From: an uncultured Rhodospirillales bacterium
GTDB taxonomy: Bacteria > Pseudomonadota > Alphaproteobacteria > RF32 > CAG-239
DNA length: 64,000 nt
Assembly (NCBI GenBank): GCA_902761715.1
Contig: CACWLK010000002.1
Coordinates: 1 to 64,000 of the forward strand
Direction: 5' to 3'
In this document: piece by piece, positions 25,437 to 34,954 of the stretch
Layout: every line of letters begins with the position of its first letter
How positions within the stretch are numbered: position 1 is the stretch's first letter
Program-made: the position numbers and the translations under genes
The notes under the pieces: model-generated
Told to the model about the DNA's origin: nothing
Databases searched by the model: none
The model's input: only the letters and a program-made list of their open reading frames with translations

Positions 25437-27779
25437 TTACAGATCTTTATCCATATTTTTTATAATTTGTCTGATTTTTCTAACCGTTGGTTTTAAAGCT
25501 TTATACTTGCTCTTATATTTTTTGCGTTTATTGCCCCACATTATTTTATACATGAATTTGTAGTAGTGGTATTTATTAATTATTTGATTTTGTCTAGTAA
25601 GTAGCGATAAATCATCCAAGCGGTGTACTAATTCAATTATTCTAAAATCGCTAGCTGACATTTTATACTTAAGAGCATTTTCCAACCATTTGATTGCAAA
25701 GTCCGCTTTTTGAGCGATAATACTATTGGTAGTAGTATAATCAAATGGTTTTAATAAATATTCTTTTTTATATATTTCATCTGGCTCTGGAACAATTCTT
25801 TCAGACACATGCAAAGTATCAAAAAGTTTATATCTTAACTTGCCACGTTGAGTATTAATTATTGAAATAAAAGGTTTATTAAATTTTACCGAAAAACAGG
25901 TGCCATGATAAGAGTCTGTAAGTACAAATGTTGCATTTTTATACAACTTTAAGAACTCTTCTGGTGTATAGTCTTTTTTGTACTCTAACCCTAAACTTTT
26001 TCTTTGTTTTTTATCAAGATTATCTACATTTATAATTTTTAGATTTAACTTTTTTGCCACCCATTCAATAGCATTTACCTTTTCTTCAGTTAAATCTAAA
26101 ATATAGGTCAGTAAATAAGGTTCAGATATGTCGAACCCTAAATCAGCAGAATCCGCTAACCGTTCGAAATCTTTAATGGGACAAATCAAGGTTGGATCAA
26201 TAATTTCTTCAGCATCAATATGAAAGATATCATTACAAAGCTTATTTGACTTCTCGCGTAATGCAATATGGCTAAAACGATTAAAAAGTCTTTGTTTCTT
26301 TTGGATTTTATTATCCATTAAATAAGCATCATGCCCAAAAGATGAACCAAACGCCACTTTGTTTTTTGAATCATCTGCAAATTCCAGGAACGGAACATCT
26401 GGGACCAGCCATGGATTCAAAATTTGATCTGAACCAATCACAAAAGTGTCGCAGTAATTGTTTAAATCTCTCATTTCATCAAGTGAATTATATACCTTGG
26501 AAATATTATAATGCTTATTAGCAAAGACATTCGATATGGTTTTACCATCATGAACACTACTCCATAAAAACTTAGGACGATTTATCATAAGAATTGAATA
26601 TCCTAAATTTTTAATAAGTTGGTGACATGAAAAAGATACTATTGCCGAACCATAGTTTGAGGCATAATAAATATCAAACAAGCATATATCGTAATGATCG
26701 TTTATAATCTGACAGGTTTTAGCAAAAGAATAGTCATTCCAATTTTTGAAGAATTTCTCACGTTGTGAGCTATGCGGAACATTGTGTCTTAAATTACCAT
26801 TATTGTAGTCTTTACTCAGTTTAATAGATATAACTTTTTGAGCTGTATCTTTTATCTGATTAAATATTTCTTCTCCATGTTTTGTATTTAGTAATACAAA
26901 AGACACCCCTTTGCCGTCATTTAACCCTTCGGCATATCTGCTAATTCCCCACCAATCGCCCAAAGTTATATCAGCAGGTCGCGGCATTTTACTAAATTTA
27001 CAGTGTGCACATGCCTTGTTTAGGATAACAGACTTATGAAACAATTGAGTATAATCATCACTAACGTGCTTTTCTTCGTCGTCTGTCGTAATCGTGCAGT
27101 GAGAACAAGACCAACCTATCTCTTTTTTGTCCCTGAAATTAATATTGATAATGTTTTTATCTTTATAACTTTCTTGTAAATATTTAGCCCAAACACCACG
27201 GCTTGGTGCACCATGACAAAGAATATCTACAGTTAGCAGATTATCGTATTTTTGTCCTAAAAAGGTGTTTAAACCGGCAACTTGACACGGGGTTCCGCTA
27301 AATAAAACAGGCTTTCCTGCCTTCAGCAATTTTTGAATTTCCAAATAGCAATTTTCCGTATTACTCATTACATATTTGGAACCGCGCAGTTTATCTAAAT
27401 CTTCCACTTTATCTATGATTATATGATGCACACTCCATTTTTCATCAAATGCAGCACCACAAACATAGCCATTTTGCTTTAAAACATATTCGGCTAATAA
27501 GGTAAACATTCCCCCAGACGAACTTTTAGCTCTTATTTCATCGTCTGCCGTAACTGCATAGCATTTCGGTTCAGTAAAGTTTTCTGATTTTGTATTTAAA
27601 ACCGGACAGACTTTTAAACATTGACCGCACTCGATACAAGCATCTTCGTTGATTACAGGATAAAGAAAACCTTCGTCATTTTCTTGCATAGAGATTGCCT
27701 TAATTGCACATTTATTGGCACACGCACCACACCCGCAGCAATCTTCGATAGATACACAGGAGTTTACATTATTTTTCAT
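25437..27779 (-). CDS. FrhB-like iron-sulfur protein fused to a polysaccharide pyruvyl transferase
   Basis: A 780-residue two-part protein. Residues 1-60 hold two 4Fe-4S motifs (Cys14/17/20/24 and Cys48/51/54/58). Residues 80-330 are the F420-hydrogenase beta-subunit domains, with SSSGGMFTLLAEYVL and FSGTPCQVAGL. From about residue 365 (ICLFDIYYASNYGSAIVSF) to about 690 is a WcaK/CsaB-type pyruvyl transferase with VTDSYHGTCFS. Both domains recur in polysaccharide clusters; here they are one chain. A redox-linked pyruvyl ketal or similar sugar decoration is plausible but unproven. AAAAGGTAATTAAC precedes the ATG. Confidence 0.85.
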   Translation of the reverse strand: MKNNVNSCVSIEDCCGCGACANKCAIKAISMQENDEGFLYPVINEDACIECGQCLKVCPVLNTKSENFTEPKCYAVTADDEIRAKSSSGGMFTLLAEYVLKQNGYVCGAAFDEKWSVHHIIIDKVEDLDKLRGSKYVMSNTENCYLEIQKLLKAGKPVLFSGTPCQVAGLNTFLGQKYDNLLTVDILCHGAPSRGVWAKYLQESYKDKNIININFRDKKEIGWSCSHCTITTDDEEKHVSDDYTQLFHKSVILNKACAHCKFSKMPRPADITLGDWWGISRYAEGLNDGKGVSFVLLNTKHGEEIFNQIKDTAQKVISIKLSKDYNNGNLRHNVPHSSQREKFFKNWNDYSFAKTCQIINDHYDICLFDIYYASNYGSAIVSFSCHQLIKNLGYSILMINRPKFLWSSVHDGKTISNVFANKHYNISKVYNSLDEMRDLNNYCDTFVIGSDQILNPWLVPDVPFLEFADDSKNKVAFGSSFGHDAYLMDNKIQKKQRLFNRFSHIALREKSNKLCNDIFHIDAEEIIDPTLICPIKDFERLADSADLGFDISEPYLLTYILDLTEEKVNAIEWVAKKLNLKIINVDNLDKKQRKSLGLEYKKDYTPEEFLKLYKNATFVLTDSYHGTCFSVKFNKPFISIINTQRGKLRYKLFDTLHVSERIVPEPDEIYKKEYLLKPFDYTTTNSIIAQKADFAIKWLENALKYKMSASDFRIIELVHRLDDLSLLTRQNQIINKYHYYKFMYKIMWGNKRKKYKSKYKALKPTVRKIRQIIKNMDKDL

Positions 27780-27819
27780 GTTAATTACCTTTTATGATAT
27801 AGATGGATGTATTTAAAAT

Positions 27820-28944
27820 TTAGCCTATGTTAACCTTGAACCAAGCCCGGCGCCACGGCATATTCCCCACGCTAAATTGCATTCCTAACAATTGTACTAA
27901 AAATCCTGTTTTTCTAATACGTAAAGATACCCAATAAGACCTGTTTGACAAGTAGCGATGTTTAATAAGATGATACCAAATTAATTTTGGTTTATTTAAA
28001 TTTCTTAGTATTCTTTTTTCTACGGTATTTAATTTATCAGCATCTATGTATTCTGTAGGCAAGTCATTGCGCCATTCTTGAATTAAAGGGATTATATCCT
28101 TAAATTTTTTCAATTTTACGCTTCTGAAAACAATATGTATGTATGCAATTTCCCTTTTACATAGGTTTGACCATATTTCTTTATTTGTTATATTGTTGTC
28201 CTTTAACCACTTGTGTATGCTCCTTGTTCGTAAAAAAGGAATTGTTTGATCTTTAAGATCAAGAGCATCATCAAAATTTTTATTACGATAAAAATACAAT
28301 GCTTCATCTAAATATGTAATAGATTTTGCCAGACACATTGTTTGAACTTGGAATAAATTGTCTGTCCAACCGGCGCCTGGAATTTCTTCTAAACTAATAT
28401 TATGGTCTTTAATTAAAGATGCTTTATAAATTGCAGACCATATACTGGGATGAAAATAGAAAAAATCAGCATATTCGTCTATCGTGAATATTCCTCTTGG
28501 AGCTTCACGTTTATTATTATACCAATTTATATCCAAATACTTATTTTCTTCGTGTTTTATTTTATCAATATCATAATATATATAAAATTTGCTTTTTACG
28601 ATGTCTACATTGTCTGTTTTTGCTTTATTATATAATTTTTCATACATAGTTGTATCAATCCAGTCATCCGGCTCTACAATACCTATATATTCTCCGTTTG
28701 CCGCTTCTAGACCTTTATTAACTGCACTACCATAACCGCCATTAGGCTTATGTATTGCTACAATTCTTTTGTCTTTCTTGGCATATTCATCAACAATTTC
28801 AGGGCAACGATCCTTAGATCCATCATCAACCAATAAGATTTCAATATCCTTTAATGTTTGCGCCAAAATACTATCCACACATTGATGAATATATTTCTCC
28901 ACTCCGTATATCGGAACTATGATAGATACTTTTGGTGTTGACAT
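27820..28944 (-). CDS. glycosyltransferase family 2
   Basis: A 374-residue GT-A transferase: VSIIVPIYGVEKYIHQCVDS, ILLVDDGSKDRCPEI, HKPNGGYGSAVNKGLEAANG and the EPDDW metal site. The C-terminal third is basic and aromatic (WYHLIKHRYLSNRSYW, MPWRRAWFKVNIG) and may lie on the membrane; it lacks the YKLFGF tail. GGAGAATAAA precedes the ATG, which lies right after the glf stop, so the pair is one transcription unit. The sugar donor is unknown; because glf is adjacent, a galactofuranosyltransferase is possible. Confidence 0.87.
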   Translation of the reverse strand: MSTPKVSIIVPIYGVEKYIHQCVDSILAQTLKDIEILLVDDGSKDRCPEIVDEYAKKDKRIVAIHKPNGGYGSAVNKGLEAANGEYIGIVEPDDWIDTTMYEKLYNKAKTDNVDIVKSKFYIYYDIDKIKHEENKYLDINWYNNKREAPRGIFTIDEYADFFYFHPSIWSAIYKASLIKDHNISLEEIPGAGWTDNLFQVQTMCLAKSITYLDEALYFYRNKNFDDALDLKDQTIPFLRTRSIHKWLKDNNITNKEIWSNLCKREIAYIHIVFRSVKLKKFKDIIPLIQEWRNDLPTEYIDADKLNTVEKRILRNLNKPKLIWYHLIKHRYLSNRSYWVSLRIRKTGFLVQLLGMQFSVGNMPWRRAWFKVNIG

Positions 28945-28945
28945 T

Positions 28946-30052
28946 TTATTCTCCTTTAATTTGTTCAAATAGTTCTAGAGCTCTATTAATAGCTTTATCC
29001 ATATCATAATACTTGTAATCGCCAAGCCGACCTAGGAAATAGGTATTGCTGAGATATTTTGCTTCATCCAAGTATTTTTGATATAAAGCAGCATTATTTT
29101 CATTTGGAATTGGGTAATAGCGATCATTTTTTCCGCGTTTAAACGCTTCTGAATATTCTTTTGCGATGACTGTTCTGTCGCTTTGGTCATTCAAATAATA
29201 CTTATATTCGTGAATGCGTGTAAAATCGTAGTTACACGGATAATTAACTACGGCATTGCTTTGGTAATACGGAATATCCAGCTCTTCGAGCTTGAAATTA
29301 ACGCTACGATAGGGCAGTTCGCCATATTTATAGTCAAAAAACTCATCAATCGGCCCCGTATAAAACAGCCTGTCATATGTTCCCTTAAAATCAGAAAATT
29401 TAGTGTTTAGACGCAACTCGATATTGGGATGATCAAGCATATTTTTAACAGTTTGGGCATAGCCTTCAGATGGAATACCTTGATATTTATCCTGAAAATA
29501 ACGAGGATCACAGCTTAAATACACCGGAACTCGTGCCGTAACAGCACCATCTACCTCGTTCGGGCTAACTCCCCACTGCTTGGTCGTATAGTGTAAAAAT
29601 ACTTTCTCATATACGTAGTTGGCCAAAAATTTTAAATCGTCATCGTCTTGTTTTTGAAATTCCAGTATTGGCACCTTTTTATTATATTCAAAATGCGCCA
29701 AAAGCTTCTCTTCCATGCGTTTTGCCATAGTTTCGGGAAAAACGTCGTATAATGTACGAAAATTGAAAGGTATTGTCGTCTCAATGCCATCGATAACAGC
29801 AATTACTTTATGCATATATGTATTAAAGTCAGTAAAACGTCGTATAAACTGCCATACGTTTTCTAAATTGGTATGGAAAATATGAGAACCATATTGATGT
29901 ATCATAATGCCATTCCTATCACGATAGTCATATGCATTGCCGGCAATGTGAGCTTTTGCATCAATAATTATTACCTTTTCGTTCATATCTTCGGCTAGTT
30001 TGCGAGCAATTGTTGCACCGCTAAAGCCAGCTCCAACTACTAAGTTTATCAA
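28946..30052 (-). CDS. glf: UDP-galactopyranose mutase
   Basis: A 368-residue flavoenzyme converting UDP-galactopyranose to UDP-galactofuranose. The FAD motif NLVVGAGFSGATIAR opens the protein, followed by IIDAKAHIAGNAYD, HQYGSHIFHT and IPFNFRTLYDVFP, all typical of Glf; YKYYDMDKAINRAL closes it. The start is a TTG that overlaps the previous stop as TTGA, so translation is coupled to the DUF4422 gene. It implies that galactofuranose is a component of the surface glycan encoded here. Confidence 0.95.
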   Translation of the reverse strand: MINLVVGAGFSGATIARKLAEDMNEKVIIIDAKAHIAGNAYDYRDRNGIMIHQYGSHIFHTNLENVWQFIRRFTDFNTYMHKVIAVIDGIETTIPFNFRTLYDVFPETMAKRMEEKLLAHFEYNKKVPILEFQKQDDDDLKFLANYVYEKVFLHYTTKQWGVSPNEVDGAVTARVPVYLSCDPRYFQDKYQGIPSEGYAQTVKNMLDHPNIELRLNTKFSDFKGTYDRLFYTGPIDEFFDYKYGELPYRSVNFKLEELDIPYYQSNAVVNYPCNYDFTRIHEYKYYLNDQSDRTVIAKEYSEAFKRGKNDRYYPIPNENNAALYQKYLDEAKYLSNTYFLGRLGDYKYYDMDKAINRALELFEQIKGE

Positions 30053-30978
30053 TTTCCATACCTTTCTTGTAAAATATAGTTATAAATACGCCCCTTGTAT
30101 TTTTTATATTTGTGTCCTTTCATAAAAGGCAGTTTGAGGCATGCTGATACAAATTTCCTCATTGAACATTTACTATTCGGATCTCGGTTGAAAACAAGAA
30201 CCTCTTTATGCAAGAGAGATCGTGATTTCATATAGATAAAAATCGATGTTAACATCTCTGCTGTCCAACCGACACATCTCTCTTGACCGTCCTCATAGTT
30301 CTCATGCCCGAGTTTTTTATCCAAATCGAACAAAATAGGAAAAATCCATTCGCAATATTCGAAGAAAAGCTCCTTTTTCATAATAAACATATTGCAAAAC
30401 GATCCGGTTTGATGCCCATGCAAAATTGCCTCAACCTCTTTAGCATCATCAGGAGATCTTTTCTTGATAAAATCTACAGCAATGTCAATCGCTTGCCGTA
30501 TTCTATTGCCGCCTTGTGTGCAATATTCATTGCCTATACAATCAATGAATTTATTTTTTCCGGTACAAACAAAAGGAAGAGTGATTAAATCATATTGTTC
30601 TGTCAATCTCTCCAAGTTTTCTTTTGTCAACCCTAATGTCTTTTCATAGCTATCTTGAAATTTAAGCTTATCAACAAGAATAAAATGCCGTCTATAATGC
30701 ATAAAACCGACAAAATCAGGATTACCAACCTTGTCATAATTTTTCCATACCCAATAAATTGCCGTCATTTCATTACAATATCTGTTAAATTCAGAAATAT
30801 TATCTCCTGTCGCATCAGATAAAGTGTTCTTTTCTAACCACTCAAGATCCGATTGCGCCAGACTACCGTCTTTACTCCTAGAACTGGCAACTGAACGTCC
30901 GGCATTTATTGTAATAATTTCATCAGAACCAAACAAACGGCACGGCTTGTGGGTAATGTTGAATATCTTAATCCTCAT
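30049..30978 (-). CDS. DUF4422 putative glycosyltransferase
   Basis: A 309-residue protein of the DUF4422 type found in LPS and capsule clusters. Indicative parts are FNRYCNEMTAIYWVWKNY, DFVGFMHYRRHF and CNMFIMKKELFFEYCEWIFP. These proteins are thought to be glycosyltransferases. The C-terminal 30 residues are strongly basic (MKGHKYKKYKGRIYNYILQ). It is the first gene of the leftward unit; the start (ATG after a GTG) lacks a clear ribosome site. A 206-bp AT-rich divergent gap separates it from the rightward unit. Confidence 0.85.
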   Translation of the reverse strand: MRIKIFNITHKPCRLFGSDEIITINAGRSVASSRSKDGSLAQSDLEWLEKNTLSDATGDNISEFNRYCNEMTAIYWVWKNYDKVGNPDFVGFMHYRRHFILVDKLKFQDSYEKTLGLTKENLERLTEQYDLITLPFVCTGKNKFIDCIGNEYCTQGGNRIRQAIDIAVDFIKKRSPDDAKEVEAILHGHQTGSFCNMFIMKKELFFEYCEWIFPILFDLDKKLGHENYEDGQERCVGWTAEMLTSIFIYMKSRSLLHKEVLVFNRDPNSKCSMRKFVSACLKLPFMKGHKYKKYKGRIYNYILQERYGN

Positions 30979-31184
30979 CACATTTATACGCTTAGTTTCA
31001 ACGATTTGCCGTGATACTATAGCAAAAATATTATATATGCAAGGGATAAATAGAATTGTGGAAAATCATATAGCTAACTAATTTTTCGACATATTTTTTT
31101 ATATTACAAGCCAATTAAATATTGCTTTGTCCGAAAAAATATGATAGCAACCTTAAGACAACATTTATTGCAGGGATTTTAATA

Positions 31185-32417
31185 ATGCCTTCTATAACAA
31201 CCTCAAAAATTGATATGGGACAAGCGATACAACCAGCTTTTAAAGTAAATAATATACCTGTTGTTTTCGCAACAGACTTTAATTTTATACCATATCTGGG
31301 AAGCGCAATTCAATCTCTCGTTGAAAACTCATCGCTCAAAAATAATTATGACATTGTCATCCTATATGCTGACATTAATGAGCAAAATATAAAACAACTT
31401 GCATCGACATCTAAAAACAATGTTTCAATTAGATTTTACGACATGTCGAAACTAATGGATGGATACAAAGACAAATGGTATACTCGTTGCAACTGGTCAA
31501 AAGCTGTTTATTATCGATTCTTTATACCAAAAATCTTCAGCAGATATGAAAAAGTTCTCTACCTTGACGCAGATATTGTTATATTATGCGATATAGCAGA
31601 GCTCTATAACATAGAACTAGGAGACAATTTAATTGGCGCAGTTCCTGATATTCCAAGACAGTATCATAGTGATAGTTATAAAAATTTTATTAATAATGTT
31701 ATTGGTATAAAATGTGACCAATACTTTAATAATGGCATTTTATCATTAAACATAGCCAAAATAGAACGAAATAATTTTTTAGATACTTGCATTAAAACTT
31801 TGTCAACATTAGACAATCCGGCCTACCTAGACCAAGATGTTTTTAATTATATCTTCAAAAATCGCGTAAAATATTTTCATAATAAATACAATTTTAACTG
31901 GAGTCTCATTAATTCCGGAGAAGATTTAGATAAAATTCTCCCTCTTGAGACATATAGACGATATCGAGAAGCATCAAAATGTCCCAAAATTATTCACTAT
32001 GCAGGATCGTATAAGCCCTGGAAGCAACCGTGGTTACGTTATTCTGGATATTTTTGGAAGTATGCATGCCAAACCATTTTCTATAAAGAAATAAGAGATG
32101 AAAACACTCAAAATGGAGTATTTACAATTCAGATTATTATCGGTTTAATAAAAATTTATACACAAAAACTATTATCATATTTTAGAAAGTACATGAAAGG
32201 AGATAAAATGGCAAATCAAAATAATATTAAACATTCACGAACAGTTAAATTATTTACATTTTTGCCAATATACGGTTGGAAGGAAAAAGGAGACAAAAAA
32301 ACATGGAAAATACTTGGTATTCCCGTTTTTAAACGTTGCAGAAAGGCTAATGGAAATACAACTAAATACTACTTCATTGGTGTTCCTGTTATAAAAGTAA
32401 GCAAAAAAATGGTATAA
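31185..32417 (+). CDS. glycosyltransferase family 8, with extended basic tail
   Basis: A 410-residue retaining GT8 transferase. VVFATDFNFIPYLGSAIQSL opens the domain, the DxD is LDADIV (Asp128, Asp130), followed by QYFNNGILSLNI and HYAGSYKPWKQPW. After about residue 335 a separate tail begins, with an AAAGGAGATAAA-preceded in-frame ATG at 32209 inside it. The tail contains VKLFTFLPIYGW, WKILGIPVFKR and YFIGVPVIKV, related to the YKLFGFIPLL tails of neighbours. The start is set at MPSITTSK with a weak AGGGA; an earlier ATG is less likely. Confidence 0.85.
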   Translation: MPSITTSKIDMGQAIQPAFKVNNIPVVFATDFNFIPYLGSAIQSLVENSSLKNNYDIVILYADINEQNIKQLASTSKNNVSIRFYDMSKLMDGYKDKWYTRCNWSKAVYYRFFIPKIFSRYEKVLYLDADIVILCDIAELYNIELGDNLIGAVPDIPRQYHSDSYKNFINNVIGIKCDQYFNNGILSLNIAKIERNNFLDTCIKTLSTLDNPAYLDQDVFNYIFKNRVKYFHNKYNFNWSLINSGEDLDKILPLETYRRYREASKCPKIIHYAGSYKPWKQPWLRYSGYFWKYACQTIFYKEIRDENTQNGVFTIQIIIGLIKIYTQKLLSYFRKYMKGDKMANQNNIKHSRTVKLFTFLPIYGWKEKGDKKTWKILGIPVFKRCRKANGNTTKYYFIGVPVIKVSKKMV

Positions 32418-32419
32418 AA

Positions 32420-33361
32420 ATGAAAAAAGAAATTAACATATGTATGATAACGGATAACAATTATGTTATTCCAACGGCAGTTGCAATGACATCTGCCATA
32501 CAGAACAAAGCACCACATAATATCTATCATTTTTATCTGCTCATAAACGAAGTTGCCCCAGATAACTTGTCGCGTTTAGAACAATTACATCGTCAAGATG
32601 TAAAAATAGATTTTATAAAAGTTGATGCTTCCAAATACAAAAAAATTAATGTTAAAACTCACGTTCCTCAAAGTGCTGCACTAAAATTTGATATTCCAAA
32701 CATTATAAAGGCAGACAAATGCTTGTATATAGATGGAGATATTATTGTTTGCAAAGATTTAGAGCAGTTATATTCCATTGATTTAGGAAATCATATGGTT
32801 GGTGCCGTGCGTGATATGGGAGGGGAGCTTGGTCAAAAATTCAATATTGCTGTTGGATGCACAAAATATTTTAATTCAGGTGTTCTATTACTAAATTTAG
32901 ATAAGATGCGAGATGCAAATTGTACTGAGCAGTTAATTAAGGCTAAGATGGAACATCCACAATGGAAATGTATGGATCAAGATGCATTTAATTTTGTTTT
33001 GAGTTTTACAACAAAATGGCTGGATGTCAAATACAACAGCATGATGGCTTTATACCATAGTTATGGTTACAATATAAAAAGAATTAACAAATTCTATAAA
33101 ACAAAATATAAAAGCGAGAGTGATTTAGAAAAAGATTCTGTAATTATTCACCTCGCAGGTGAGGCAGGACAAAGACCATGGAAAGTATCTAATGGTGCCT
33201 TTGGACAGTTATGGGATAAATATTATGAATTATCACCTTACAAAGATACAGTTTTACAACGGGGAATATACCATCCAAAAGTAAAAATATATTCGACGGA
33301 CACAAAAACATCATATAAACTATTTGGAATTTTACCAATTTTATGCATAGAGGAAAAATAA
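32420..33361 (+). CDS. glycosyltransferase family 8 with the shared YKLFGxxPxL tail
   Basis: A 313-residue GT8 enzyme resembling LPS alpha-galactosyl- or glucosyltransferases: ICMITDNNYVIPTAVAMTS, DxD in YIDGDI (Asp105, Asp107), KYFNSGVLLLNLDKM, MDQDAFNF and HLAGEAGQRPWK. The last 15 residues are YKLFGILPILCIEEK. It starts 2 bp after the preceding stop and is followed after 1 bp by the next gene, so the three rightward genes form one operon. Confidence 0.9.
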   Translation: MKKEINICMITDNNYVIPTAVAMTSAIQNKAPHNIYHFYLLINEVAPDNLSRLEQLHRQDVKIDFIKVDASKYKKINVKTHVPQSAALKFDIPNIIKADKCLYIDGDIIVCKDLEQLYSIDLGNHMVGAVRDMGGELGQKFNIAVGCTKYFNSGVLLLNLDKMRDANCTEQLIKAKMEHPQWKCMDQDAFNFVLSFTTKWLDVKYNSMMALYHSYGYNIKRINKFYKTKYKSESDLEKDSVIIHLAGEAGQRPWKVSNGAFGQLWDKYYELSPYKDTVLQRGIYHPKVKIYSTDTKTSYKLFGILPILCIEEK

Positions 33362-33362
33362 T

Positions 33363-34946
33363 ATGAAAAAGAAGAAAACAATACTTTCAATCATAACTAT
33401 ATGCTATAATATAAAAGATGAAATTGAACGTACATGTGAAAGTATTGTTAATCAAAATTGGCAAAATTTTGAATGGATTGTTGTTGACGGTGGTTCAACA
33501 GATGGTACACTTGAAGTTTTGCAAAAATACCAAAATCGAATTAATATATTCATTTCAGAACAAGATGGTGGTGTCTATAATGCTATGAACAAAGGCATTA
33601 AGCTTGCCACAGGCGAATGGATCAATTTTATGAATGGCGGTGATTGCTACTATGCACTGGATGTCTTAAAAAAGGTATTCGATAATAAAAGATATAATGC
33701 GGATGTTCTATACGGTTGGCAATACTTTGCTAAAAGCAAAACGTGTCGCAAATATACGCCGAATTTAACCATTGAGTGGATGTGTTCAAATGCCCTAGGA
33801 CACCAAGCAATGTTCATCAAAAAATCTTGTTTTGAAAAATATGGCTTATATGACGAAAGTTTTAAAATTCTTGCCGATTTTGAGCATAATGTATGCTTCA
33901 AAAAAAATGGATGTAGGTTTGAATATCTACCCTTCGAGATAGCATGGTTTGCGGAAGATGGTATTTCTTCCAACAGTTCAAGGGGCGACATATGGATAAA
34001 AGAGTTGTGTCTCTTATACGATAGATATTACACACCTGAAGATGTTTTATTATATGGAAGAGAATATTGTAAACCATTTTTTCTACACCCTATAATATCC
34101 CTCACATCATATCCGGCAAGAATTGATACTGTTCATGAAACAATAAAAACACTACTTAATCAAACTGTTAAAGCAGAAAAGATTGTGCTCTATTTAGGAG
34201 CTGATAAATTTCCTAATCGTGAAAAAGATATTCCTGTTTCTCTAAAATCATTAACTTCTGGTAAATTTGAAATCCGTTGGATTGAAAAGGACTTACGCTC
34301 TTTTTCTAAGTTAATTCCTGCATTAAATGACTTTAGTAATGAAATTATTGTAACCGCAGATGATGACATTTTATATCCCGAAAATTGGCTAGAACTGTTA
34401 TTAGAAGGATACGTAAAACATCCTAACATGATAAGTTGCCATCGTGCACATAGAGTTGGTTTTGATAGATATAAGAAGTTGCTTCCATATATAAAATGGA
34501 TGGGAAAGAATACAACAAATACACAATCATTTTTGAATTTCTTAACAGGAGTGGGCGGAGTACTTTACCCACCTCGAGTTTTGTATAAAGATGTTTTTGA
34601 GATTGAGAAATTTCAAAAACTATGCCCACAAGCAGATGATATTTGGTTTTGGGCAATGGCTGTCTTAAATAATACAAAAATTAACGTCGTAAAAAATAAT
34701 ATAACAGCATTAAAATACGTACCCGGTACACAAGAAGCAGAAACTTGTTTATGGAAAACTAATAATGGACCTGAAAATTTAAATGATACCCAATTAAAAA
34801 ATGTCTTGAATGAGTATCCTGAAATTATGAAAAAGATTTTATCTGATCCTGCTATAAAGATGAACAAATTGCTATATTCTAGAGGTGTAGAAACATCATA
34901 CAAGTTATTTGGTTTTATTCCATTATTCACAATAGAAGACGAATAA
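33363..34946 (+). CDS. two-domain glycosyltransferase (GT2 plus second transferase-like domain)
   Basis: A 527-residue protein. Residues 1-235 form a GT2 domain of the WcaA type: LSIITICYNIKDEIERTCES, WIVVDGGSTDGTLEVL, ISEQDGGVYNAMNKG and NGGDCYY. Residues 240-490 form a second GT-A-like domain: ISLTSYPARIDTVHETIKTL, VTADDDILYPENWLE (DDD at about 322-324) and LTGVGGVLYPP. The C-terminus is YKLFGFIPLFTIEDE. Such fusions may add two sugars in sequence. It is the last gene of the rightward operon and ends 8 bp before the convergent ftsY. Confidence 0.87.
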   Translation: MKKKKTILSIITICYNIKDEIERTCESIVNQNWQNFEWIVVDGGSTDGTLEVLQKYQNRINIFISEQDGGVYNAMNKGIKLATGEWINFMNGGDCYYALDVLKKVFDNKRYNADVLYGWQYFAKSKTCRKYTPNLTIEWMCSNALGHQAMFIKKSCFEKYGLYDESFKILADFEHNVCFKKNGCRFEYLPFEIAWFAEDGISSNSSRGDIWIKELCLLYDRYYTPEDVLLYGREYCKPFFLHPIISLTSYPARIDTVHETIKTLLNQTVKAEKIVLYLGADKFPNREKDIPVSLKSLTSGKFEIRWIEKDLRSFSKLIPALNDFSNEIIVTADDDILYPENWLELLLEGYVKHPNMISCHRAHRVGFDRYKKLLPYIKWMGKNTTNTQSFLNFLTGVGGVLYPPRVLYKDVFEIEKFQKLCPQADDIWFWAMAVLNNTKINVVKNNITALKYVPGTQEAETCLWKTNNGPENLNDTQLKNVLNEYPEIMKKILSDPAIKMNKLLYSRGVETSYKLFGFIPLFTIEDE

Positions 34947-34954
34947 AGTACCAA

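Noticed and set aside
32209-32417. A separate small gene inside the tail of the GT8 gene, since an ATG with AAAGGAGATAAA upstream lies in frame
   Set aside because: The frame is continuous with the transferase and the tail resembles the C-terminal modules of neighbouring transferases. Internal initiation is possible, but a separate gene is not needed.
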